Below, piece by piece: positions 46,209 through 53,708 of a DNA stretch of 64,000 bases (its first letter is position 1; the number at the start of each line of letters is the position of its first letter). Under the pieces are notes generated by a model. That model had not been told where the DNA came from, ran no database searches, and saw only the letters and a list, made by a program, of their open reading frames with translations. Made by a program: the position numbers and the translations under genes. The stretch covers positions 4,492 to 68,491 of the forward strand of contig NZ_JACRTG010000007.1 in assembly GCF_014385195.1 (NCBI RefSeq), in the 5' to 3' direction. The DNA is from Paratissierella segnis (GTDB taxonomy: Bacteria; Bacillota; Clostridia; Tissierellales; Tissierellaceae).

Positions 46209-47813
46209 TTATGCAATGATTCCTACAGCACCAAGTATCAATCCAAGTGCAAATACTAGTAAAGTAGCTTTAAAATAAGTGCCCTTGAATTTATTTATAT
46301 AAGTGTATATACCTGTTACTGTTAACAATGGCAGTATTCCTTTGAGAATGGAATCTAAAGTTTCCTGCAAAGGCATTGGGATGGAAGCAACATTAAATGC
46401 AATAGGAGTGGAAACAGTTATATATGAAGCAGCCAATCCTCCCATTATAAACAATCCAAGAATGCTTGCACCTTGTATAATCTTATTGACTATTCCTAAC
46501 TTAAGTAGATGAGCTACGGATTTAGACCCCATTTTATAACCCAAACGACATAATGCAAGACCAACAGGAATTGTTATAGCAGCAAAAACTATAGGTGGTG
46601 CAAAGCCGGCAATCCAACTGCCTTTTTTAGCCCAAGGAATAAATAAACTTAAAATAATCGGAAGTATTATACCATAAGTTAAAGTATCTCCAATTCCTGC
46701 CACAGGGCCCATCAATCCAGTTTTAACGCCGGTGATTGCATTATCAGAAATGTCTGCGCCCAATGATTTTTGTTCCTCCATTGCAATAGCTATACCTGGG
46801 ATTACACTGCCAAATAGTGCTTCTGTATTAAAGAAGACCAGATGTCGTTTAAAAGCCGCAATTCTATCTTCCTTTTTGTCATAAAGCTTATTGATAATAG
46901 GGGATAAAGCCATTGTAAATGTTGCGGCTTGATACCTTTCAAAATTGTGATTAGATTCGCCAAAAGTCCACCATATGAAAAATGCTTTATTAATATCTTT
47001 CTTTGATAAAACGCTATAGACTTGTGATTCTTCACCGGTGTCAAAGGAAAGACTAGGTAATTTATCATCCTTATTTGTAAAGACAATATGAAGATATGCC
47101 ATTATAAATCCGAAAATAGCTAAAGGCAATATAGGGATTGATAAATACTGAACAATAAAGAATCCTAATAAAAAGTATGGAAGCAAGTTTTTCTTGCCTA
47201 TTGATGTTACCGCTATAGATATTCCAAGTGCAGGTAAGATTTTTCCAACCACTGCCAATCCATTTGTTAACCAATTAGGAATCATATTTATTATAGCGCT
47301 TCCTGCCGTTGGTCCAAGATATACTATAACCATCAATGGAATGGTTAAGATTATTCTTGGTAATGCCGGAAGTATTGCTCCTGCAAAAAATATGCCTTTT
47401 GAGTTACCTTCTTCTGCATATTTATCAGCTAATTGAATACAAGAACCGTTAATAATATAAGTTAAATTATTAAGTTGTTCTCCTAATAGTCCGGCAGGGA
47501 CTGCCGCAGCAACAGCTAACTCAGGACTCATGCCTGATGAGATTGATAGTGAAGTAGCAACTAAAGCGGCGATGCTTGGGTCTGCCGGTCTTGCACCTCC
47601 TGGAGCGATGATTCCAAGGTACATTAGCTGCAACTCTGCACCGATTAACATTGCTTGAGGTACATCGCCTAAGATAATACCTACAACCAACGACATAGGT
47701 AAAGGTGAAAAGTAGAACGCTCCACTAAAAGTAGTTCCTAAGCTAAGAGCATGAAAAATATAAAAGCCTAGCCCAATAAGTAAAACCTGTGTCAAAGTAA
47801 TTCCTTGTGCCAT
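46209..47813 (-). CDS. Fused PTS IIC-IID membrane permease (mannose family), second copy
   Basis: A 534-residue fusion equal in length to the copy at 26450-28054 but clearly diverged. The IIC half (about residues 1-250) has AFYFSPLPMSLVVGIILGDV and MYLGIIAPGGARPAD. The IID half (from about 268, VLSKKDINKAFFIWWTFGE) has FTMALSPIINKLYD, LVFFNTEALFGSVIPG and KTGLMGPVAGIGDTLTYG. The last motif is closer to canonical IID than in the first copy. It imports and phosphorylates a sugar or polyol with the IIA and IIB proteins of this operon. The start follows GGAGG. Confidence 0.92.
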   Translation of the reverse strand: MAQGITLTQVLLIGLGFYIFHALSLGTTFSGAFYFSPLPMSLVVGIILGDVPQAMLIGAELQLMYLGIIAPGGARPADPSIAALVATSLSISSGMSPELAVAAAVPAGLLGEQLNNLTYIINGSCIQLADKYAEEGNSKGIFFAGAILPALPRIILTIPLMVIVYLGPTAGSAIINMIPNWLTNGLAVVGKILPALGISIAVTSIGKKNLLPYFLLGFFIVQYLSIPILPLAIFGFIMAYLHIVFTNKDDKLPSLSFDTGEESQVYSVLSKKDINKAFFIWWTFGESNHNFERYQAATFTMALSPIINKLYDKKEDRIAAFKRHLVFFNTEALFGSVIPGIAIAMEEQKSLGADISDNAITGVKTGLMGPVAGIGDTLTYGIILPIILSLFIPWAKKGSWIAGFAPPIVFAAITIPVGLALCRLGYKMGSKSVAHLLKLGIVNKIIQGASILGLFIMGGLAASYITVSTPIAFNVASIPMPLQETLDSILKGILPLLTVTGIYTYINKFKGTYFKATLLVFALGLILGAVGIIA

Positions 47814-47867
47814 TTTTTCTCCTCCTTATATTATAAAATTTAAACTATAATGAATGATATGATAATT

Positions 47868-48671
47868 TTATCCTTTGGATTTTCCCCCAGTTATATTGAT
47901 TGTAGTTCCGGTAATATAACTTGCGTGATCGGATATTAGATAGCTTATTAAGTCTGCAATTTCATTTAATTTTCCTTCACGACCTAGAGGAATTTTTTTT
48001 CTGTAATCCCCATATATATTATCGGAAGCTTGTCCTCTGATATATGCTTGAGTTTTGAGCATTTTTTCATCACTTAAATTTGTTCTTTCGTTGACGCCTG
48101 GCTCAACTCCTATTACCCTTATATTATAAGGTCCCAATTCTTTTGCCCAAGACAAGCCAAATGCATGTACAGCTGCCTTTGTTCCTGCATACAGACTCTG
48201 TCCTATAGATCCCTCAATGCCTGCCTCAGAAGCAATATTTATTATAACACCGCTTTTTTGCTGAATCATAACATGTGCAACAGCTTGTGAGCATAAAAAG
48301 GTGCCTTTTTGATTTATACGAACCATAAAATCGAAATCATCTTCATTTGCTTCATACTCCGGATTTCCTCCATGATAATCAACAAGCATCCCCAGTCTGC
48401 CTACACCGGCATTGTTAACTAATGCATCTATACGGCCGTATTTGTCTACAACTATTTTTACCATTTCTTCAATTTCAGATTTATTGGATATATCACATTT
48501 TATATAGTCAATAGATTTGTTGCCATCATGTTGATTATTCTTTACAATATCTGCAACAATGGCTTTAGCACCATTTCCAACTAAATTTTCTACTATTTTT
48601 TCACCAATTCCATTGCTTCCGCCTGTTACAATTACAACTTTTTTAGATAGATCTAGCCATTTCTCATTCAT
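47868..48671 (-). CDS. SDR-family dehydrogenase, sorbitol-6-phosphate dehydrogenase-like
   Basis: A 267-residue short-chain dehydrogenase. The nucleotide motif is TGGSNGIG (about residue 17). The structural motif NNAGVG is at about 86, the catalytic Ser lies in INIASEAG (about 147), and YAGTKAA carries the Tyr and Lys (about 160). An insertion after NNAGVGRLGMLVDYHGGNPE resembles sorbitol-6-phosphate 2-dehydrogenases of PTS operons. It likely oxidises the imported polyol phosphate to a ketose phosphate with NAD(+). The name is by similarity and context; the polyol is unknown. The start follows AGGAG. Confidence 0.83.
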   Translation of the reverse strand: MNEKWLDLSKKVVIVTGGSNGIGEKIVENLVGNGAKAIVADIVKNNQHDGNKSIDYIKCDISNKSEIEEMVKIVVDKYGRIDALVNNAGVGRLGMLVDYHGGNPEYEANEDDFDFMVRINQKGTFLCSQAVAHVMIQQKSGVIINIASEAGIEGSIGQSLYAGTKAAVHAFGLSWAKELGPYNIRVIGVEPGVNERTNLSDEKMLKTQAYIRGQASDNIYGDYRKKIPLGREGKLNEIADLISYLISDHASYITGTTINITGGKSKG

Positions 48672-48705
48672 GAAATCACTCCTCTTATATATTTAAATTG
48701 ATTTT

Positions 48706-49383
48706 TTAGATGTAAATTGCTTGTAATTCTTTTATTATCTTAATTGCATGAGAAGTTCCTATTCTATTTGCACCTGCTTCAACCATTGCATAAAGTGTTT
48801 TTAAATCATGAATCCCTGCAGCTGCTTTTATTTTTATGTCTGAAGAAGCATACTTTCGCATCAATTTTACATCTTCTACAGTTGCACCACCGCTGCCAAA
48901 TCCCGTAGTAGTTTTTATAAAATCAGGTTTGACCTTAGATGCAATCTTACATAAAAAAATGATTTCATCCTTGCTTAGATAACAATTTTCAAAGATGACT
49001 TTGGAAGATACATTTCTCTTACGGCATTCAGTAACGATTGCATCCATTTCTTTGCTGATATAGTCTTCATTTTGTCTTTTAACTTCAGCGATATTTACAA
49101 CGTATTCAACCTCGTCAGCGCCTAATTTAATCGCATCTTTTGCTTCAAAAACCTTTGCTTCAATAGTTGTCTGACCAAATGGGAACGATATCCCTGCGGA
49201 AACATTAACTCCGGAACCTTTTAAGATGTTTTTACAATAGGCAACAGATGATTCACCTACAGCAACTGTCTTGAATCGGTACCTCATAGCATCTTCACAC
49301 AATTTGTCTAAATCCTCATAACCACCACCTATTTTGGGGACATATTCAATCATTTGTGCTATTTTTAAGATTTCTTCTTTCAA
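48706..49383 (-). CDS. Divergent DeoC-like class I aldolase
   Basis: A 225-residue TIM-barrel aldolase of the DeoC/LacD group. The Schiff-base Lys is in FIKTTTGFGSGGAT (Lys157) and the helper Lys in IKIKAAAGIH (Lys186). Other canonical DeoC residues are changed. The EVD block that normally gives the proton-relay Asp reads EVEYVVN (Glu93). The DHT motif near the start is missing. The phosphate-binding Ser-Gly-Gly and Ala-Ser-Ser blocks read AAAGIH and GTSHA. It therefore probably cleaves or makes a different phosphorylated aldol, plausibly the product of the cassette's dehydrogenases, not deoxyribose-5-phosphate. The start follows AGGAGG. Confidence 0.82.
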   Translation of the reverse strand: MKEEILKIAQMIEYVPKIGGGYEDLDKLCEDAMRYRFKTVAVGESSVAYCKNILKGSGVNVSAGISFPFGQTTIEAKVFEAKDAIKLGADEVEYVVNIAEVKRQNEDYISKEMDAIVTECRKRNVSSKVIFENCYLSKDEIIFLCKIASKVKPDFIKTTTGFGSGGATVEDVKLMRKYASSDIKIKAAAGIHDLKTLYAMVEAGANRIGTSHAIKIIKELQAIYI

Positions 49384-49417
49384 TTAAACTCCTCCTTTTT
49401 TAAAAATCAAATTTTAA

Positions 49418-49918
49418 TTAATTTAACCCAAAATCATATTTTTTTAATATTTTGTCTAAAGAAGCCTTTGAGTCATCCGGGACTTGTTGAAACTCAATCT
49501 TCACACCTTTATCGTTCATGTCCTTTAACAATTTTGCATCTTCCGCATTTAACGTAATTGGACCATGAACGTTTATTCTATCAGGACCCGAACCAAGTCC
49601 TCCGATTTGTAAGTGTTCCATGGGAAATCCCTTTTCATAGCAGTAGTGAGCATCTTTTACATTTTTAAACAGTACAAGGACCTTGCTATTGTCTGAATTG
49701 TTGTTGTTGAAATAATCAATAACCTTATCCTTGGTAAATACTTTTATGTCCACATTGGATGGAGCTGCCATACCATAAATATCTGCCAAGAATGGATCGT
49801 TTGCTATATCATCGTTGACAGCTGCTATAATTTGTGCGCCTGTAGCTTTTAACCATTTGACCATAACTTGTCCATGAATCATTCTGAAATCAACTCGTAT
49901 CAATTCAATTTTGCTCAT
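49418..49918 (-). CDS. PTS mannose/fructose/sorbose-family IIB component, second copy
   Basis: A 166-residue IIB. The phosphorylated His is in RVDFRMIHGQVMVKWL, and the family core is VLVLFKNVKDAHYC and LQIGGLGSGPDR. The middle differs from the copy at 23294, matching a separate sugar specificity. ATG 49918 follows GGAGGATTATT and is preferred over an in-frame ATG six codons earlier. It lies 21 nt after the IIA gene and 34 nt before the aldolase gene. Confidence 0.93.
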   Translation of the reverse strand: MSKIELIRVDFRMIHGQVMVKWLKATGAQIIAAVNDDIANDPFLADIYGMAAPSNVDIKVFTKDKVIDYFNNNNSDNSKVLVLFKNVKDAHYCYEKGFPMEHLQIGGLGSGPDRINVHGPITLNAEDAKLLKDMNDKGVKIEFQQVPDDSKASLDKILKKYDFGLN

Positions 49919-49939
49919 AATAATCCTCCATTTCATTTT

Positions 49940-50335
49940 TTAAGATATTATTTTTCCACTTTCCTTCAAAGAATTGCATGCAAGATTAGCTAATGCTTCT
50001 ACATCCATGTTATTTAAATTAATGCCTACTTCTAACAACATATTTAGGTTTATGCCGGTTACTATGGTGATATCATACTTTTTCCTAAGCATAGCCGCAG
50101 TATTGAAGGGAGTTCCTCCAAATAAATCAATTAAACATAGATATTTTTCTTTATCCTTCAGTTTGTTTTCTATACTAGCCGCATATTCTTCAAGCGACAT
50201 ATCTGGCATCAGTGAGAATGCATTTACATTGGGTAATTTACCCCCTATCATCTCTGCAGAGTTTACCAATTCTTCACCAAATTTTCCATGGGTTAATACC
50301 AACACTTTTATCTCTTTGATTTTGTTCACCACCAT
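49940..50335 (-). CDS. PTS mannose/fructose-family IIA component, second copy
   Basis: A 131-residue IIA, first gene of the cassette 2 operon. The phosphorylated His lies in VLVLTHGKFGEELVNSAEMI and the hallmark LIDLFGGTPFNTAA is present. It passes phosphate from HPr to the IIB encoded next. The ATG has only a weak purine-rich ribosome site (AAGAAGAA); GTG two codons on is an alternative. A near-consensus promoter is at 50372-50400. Confidence 0.92.
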   Translation of the reverse strand: MVVNKIKEIKVLVLTHGKFGEELVNSAEMIGGKLPNVNAFSLMPDMSLEEYAASIENKLKDKEKYLCLIDLFGGTPFNTAAMLRKKYDITIVTGINLNMLLEVGINLNNMDVEALANLACNSLKESGKIIS

Positions 50336-50371
50336 TTCTTCTTGAAACTTATATATTATTCAATAAATCTC

Positions 50372-50400
50372 ATTATAAAGGGTAGCGATAGCCCAGTCAA
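50372..50400 (-). promoter_or_regulatory. SigA-type promoter of the PTS cassette 2 operon
   Basis: On the minus strand: TTGACT, 17 nt, TATAAT. The -10 is 37 nt upstream of the IIA start. No -24/-12 (sigma-54) element was found nearby. Confidence 0.85.
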
Positions 50401-50476
50401 TTTATGGGTTATTTTATCAATTTTTGACAAGCGTGTTCGTTTTCCTCAAATTTTTGTCATATAAAACTATTATTTT

Positions 50477-50506
50477 TAAGATGTGTGACTATATATAAGA
50501 TGTGTG
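50477..50506. repeat. Direct repeat, candidate activator site
   Basis: Two copies of TAAGATGTGTG at 50477-50487 and 50496-50506, 19 bp start to start (nearly two helical turns). They lie 77-106 bp upstream of the cassette 2 -35 and could be the binding site of the LevR-like protein. Confidence 0.5.
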
Positions 50507-50518
50507 TGCATTATATTG

Positions 50519-50580
50519 AGAAATCGGTTTCATATTATGTGAAAATGTTTTCGGATCTTAGAACCGTGTAAATGTTTTCA
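50519..50580. promoter_or_regulatory. Cluster of three cre-like boxes
   Basis: AGAAATCGGTTTCA (50519-50532) differs from the cre pattern TGNAANCGNWNNCA only at its first base. TGAAAATGTTTTCG (50540-50553) and TGTAAATGTTTTCA (50567-50580) carry TG in place of the central CG. They lie between the divergent PTS operon and the LevR-like gene, so catabolite control is likely. Confidence 0.55.
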
Positions 50581-50770
50581 AAAAAAGAAACACTGAAATT
50601 TTATATCATAATCTTGCCTAGAAGACAATTCTAATGATACCGACAATCAAGTCTATACTTATTTATAATTTTATTTTTTTATGGTAGAATGAGTTAACTT
50701 AAAAGGCATTTATATCCGATATGGATTTTATAGGACAATTAGACATTTCTAAAACTAAGGGGTGAAATTT

Positions 50771-53152
50771 ATGAAGTCAAAATCCTTAAGCAACGAAGCT
50801 GCGGGGATAATCCGCCAGAGAACCCTACAAGCAGCTACTAAAGATTATTTCCATAACATGGAGACAGATGCTAGTTCGCTGAGTATTGTTATGAATTGTG
50901 ATAGGAGCAATCTATCCAGAATACTTAACAAATTACACAGAGAGGGGATACTTATAAAGATTCAGGGAAGACCTACTTTATATTTAGATAAGAAAACTTT
51001 AAGCGAATTTTATCAAAACCAAAATATTCCGGATACTTTTGAAAATATAGACCATTTAATTGGCGTAATGAAATTCAAGGGTAAGTCTTCAGTTCCAAAG
51101 TCTTTAAATATATTTAAGGGAGTCATTGGCAATGGCAGCAATGAGAGTTTAAATTCTCAAATTGATCACATAATTGAGCTTGGAAACTACCCAAACAATG
51201 TCCATGGATATCTTATATACGGAGAACACGGTACCGGTAAACATTATATGTCTCAACTGATTATTCAACTGGAAAAAGAGATAGGGAGACTTGACACAAA
51301 TGTTATTTACAATATTGATTTAAAAGAAAATTCAAATTTATATAAATTGGGGGATGAACTGAAAACATATTCACAAAATCAAAATGGAGGCATTATTTTT
51401 TATAATATAGATGAAGAATGTAAGATTGATGTTATGTTAGATTTCTTGAATAATATAAGAATAATTCAGCCTAAAAGCAAATTATTTTATATTTTATTAT
51501 GTAATTCCAAGGAAACCTCCGAGTACATTTATAAAAATATGTCATGCTTTGTTGAATACGTCAAAATGCCAAAGTTAAATGAGCGAAGTATCAAAGAGAG
51601 AATTTTATTCACACTAAAATTTTTCCAAAAACAGAGTGATATAATTAACAAACCTATAAGAATAGATAAAAATTGTATTTATTCTTTTATTGCTGCACAA
51701 TATATGGACAATCTATATTCTTTGGATGTGGAAATATACCATACATGTAAAAATGCTTATGCAAATAATGAGGATAATCAAAATATAATAAGCATCAGTC
51801 CTTTCAATATACCTATGCGTATTTATAACAGCATTTCAGATTCTGATGATATTATGTCCATTGTAGATAATATACATTTTAACGTATCTCTTTCTAACAT
51901 AGTTTTTTATCCTAAGAAAAGCAATTCAACTTATTTGAAATTATTTTCATTGCCCATATCAAATAAAGGATTCATATTAGATTCTATTAAAGGAGATTTA
52001 AAAAATAATTTTGAAATTCAAACATTAGGGGAAAGATGTGAACTGGATTTATCAAGAGCAAGATTAAAATATTCAAAGAATCCACCGTCTGAAACCATAT
52101 ATATTTTATCGAAACTAGTTTATCCGATTATCCATGAGGAATTTAATCCTTCACCTAATCCTATTGATTTTTATGGATTATATGAGCATCTGTATAAAGT
52201 TATAAGGAGTCTTATTACCAATAATTACAAGAATATACTTAGCAATGTAAGTTTTGAAGCAGTAAATGACAGTTTCTTATTAAATGTCAGCAATAAAATA
52301 ATTGGTCTTATTGAGGAAAAATTTTCTATTATATTGCCTATGGAAGAAAGGGAATATGTAAAATCATATATACATTTAGTAAATAGCAATACATTGACTT
52401 CAAAAATCAATATCATAGTCCTTAGCAGCTGGGAAGAAACTGCTAATATATATGAAGGGTTTACAAATAGTGTCCCTTATAATAATAAGCCGAAATATTT
52501 GATAATTAATCCAAAATTAATCGGAATGGACAGAGAAAATCAATTTGTAGATATATGTGATAAAATCTTATCAGTTTATCAAGGAAGCGGGTTACTTATT
52601 ATAAGCGAAGAACCCTTGGATTCGGATTTATATAAGTTTATATGCGAAAAGATTAAGAATAATATTCTCTTCGTCACCAGGCTTTCTCGTAGTATTTTAA
52701 GTAAGGCAATGATGATCTTTGATAATAACTCAAACACTTTGGATACATTCCAGCAATATTTAATAAATGACAATAACTTTATTGTAGAAAATTATTTTTC
52801 CATTAAAATCAAAGATATCATTAGAGATTCTTTACCATTCTTTGATATAGACAAGGTTTATTGCTTATTGTCCAATGTATTGAGCAACATAATATCGGAA
52901 CTTAATATCAATTATAAAGACAATTTAGCAGTTAGATTTATTACACATTCAGCTTTCGTTTTGGAACGTATAATCAAAGGTCAATGCCTCCCCTATAAAA
53001 ATGTAGAAAAATTCATTTTAGTTAACCAACAATTATTTGATTTAGTCAGAAATAGCATGATTATTATAGAGGATAATTTTAAAGTTAAAATCCCGGATGC
53101 TGAGATAGCATATATTGTTGAAATATTCTTAGAATTTTCTAAAATGAATTAG
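50771..53152 (+). CDS. LevR-like PTS regulator with degenerate AAA+ domain
   Basis: A 793-residue multi-domain activator. In order: an N-terminal winged helix-turn-helix (about residues 30-75, NLSRILNKLHREGILIKI), an AAA+ region (about 125-340), a first PRD domain (about 435-540), a IIA-like domain (about 540-655) and a second PRD domain (about 690-793). The AAA+ part keeps a Walker-A-like GEHGTGKHYM but has a weak Walker B (GGIIFYNIDE) and no GAFTGA loop, which normally contacts sigma-54. The IIA-like domain has VLSSWEE where the phosphorylated THG should be. The second PRD keeps FITHSAFVLERI with its regulatory His. It is therefore probably a sigma-54-independent regulator of the divergent PTS operon. 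ATG 50771 follows AAGGGGTG. Confidence 0.8.
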   Translation: MKSKSLSNEAAGIIRQRTLQAATKDYFHNMETDASSLSIVMNCDRSNLSRILNKLHREGILIKIQGRPTLYLDKKTLSEFYQNQNIPDTFENIDHLIGVMKFKGKSSVPKSLNIFKGVIGNGSNESLNSQIDHIIELGNYPNNVHGYLIYGEHGTGKHYMSQLIIQLEKEIGRLDTNVIYNIDLKENSNLYKLGDELKTYSQNQNGGIIFYNIDEECKIDVMLDFLNNIRIIQPKSKLFYILLCNSKETSEYIYKNMSCFVEYVKMPKLNERSIKERILFTLKFFQKQSDIINKPIRIDKNCIYSFIAAQYMDNLYSLDVEIYHTCKNAYANNEDNQNIISISPFNIPMRIYNSISDSDDIMSIVDNIHFNVSLSNIVFYPKKSNSTYLKLFSLPISNKGFILDSIKGDLKNNFEIQTLGERCELDLSRARLKYSKNPPSETIYILSKLVYPIIHEEFNPSPNPIDFYGLYEHLYKVIRSLITNNYKNILSNVSFEAVNDSFLLNVSNKIIGLIEEKFSIILPMEEREYVKSYIHLVNSNTLTSKINIIVLSSWEETANIYEGFTNSVPYNNKPKYLIINPKLIGMDRENQFVDICDKILSVYQGSGLLIISEEPLDSDLYKFICEKIKNNILFVTRLSRSILSKAMMIFDNNSNTLDTFQQYLINDNNFIVENYFSIKIKDIIRDSLPFFDIDKVYCLLSNVLSNIISELNINYKDNLAVRFITHSAFVLERIIKGQCLPYKNVEKFILVNQQLFDLVRNSMIIIEDNFKVKIPDAEIAYIVEIFLEFSKMN

Positions 53153-53235
53153 AGAGGAGAAATATCTCTAGAAAAATATGGTATATTATACTAGAATAGA
53201 GGTATATATCAAATAAAAAGGGTGGGTGTATATAA

Positions 53236-53619
53236 ATGACAGGTAGGTTTGTAATTTCATTGATCTTTGCAGTAATTGTGGCTATATTTGCATTGCAAAA
53301 TGCTGCCAGCGTAACTATAAAATTCTTTTTCGCAGAATTTACTATTTCTCAAGCGCTAATCATATTAATTTCTGCAGTTTTTGGCGCTATTATCGTATTG
53401 ATTCTAGGAACGATAAAACAGTTTAAAACAAATATGAAGGTGAAAAATTTGTCAAAATCAACAGAAAAACTTGAAGAAGAAAATAGAGAATTAAAAGAAC
53501 GCATAGAACAAAAGAGCAATGATTTTAATAATATAGAAGCAAATAATATGGACATGAATAATGTAGAAACAAATGATGTGGAAATAAATAATAAAAATGA
53601 AGATAATAGTGAAAATTAA
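53236..53619 (+). CDS. LapA-domain membrane protein with Asn/Asp-rich tail
   Basis: A 127-residue protein with two membrane segments (about residues 4-20 and 36-58) that match the LapA/DUF1049 domain (FALQNAASVTIKFFFAEF between them). A coiled coil follows (about 65-95, STEKLEEENRELKERIEQK). The last 30 residues are imperfect repeats of Asn-Asn-X-Glu type, encoded by AATAAT-rich DNA. In Gram-negatives LapA helps lipopolysaccharide assembly; in Firmicutes the role is unknown. It lies alone between the LevR-like and ligD genes. The ATG follows AAGGGTGGG. Confidence 0.8.
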   Translation: MTGRFVISLIFAVIVAIFALQNAASVTIKFFFAEFTISQALIILISAVFGAIIVLILGTIKQFKTNMKVKNLSKSTEKLEEENRELKERIEQKSNDFNNIEANNMDMNNVETNDVEINNKNEDNSEN

Positions 53620-53708
53620 TATCGGACAAGCTTTTATTCGCCGTTTAATTTTCAAATCTTGAATTATTACAGTTCGGTTGGAAACAATAATTTTGGGGTG
53701 TTTTCATT

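Noticed and set aside
50458..50580. CRISPR-like repeats upstream of the LevR-like gene
   Set aside because: There are only two short direct repeats plus palindromes, without regular repeats and spacers; they fit regulatory sites.
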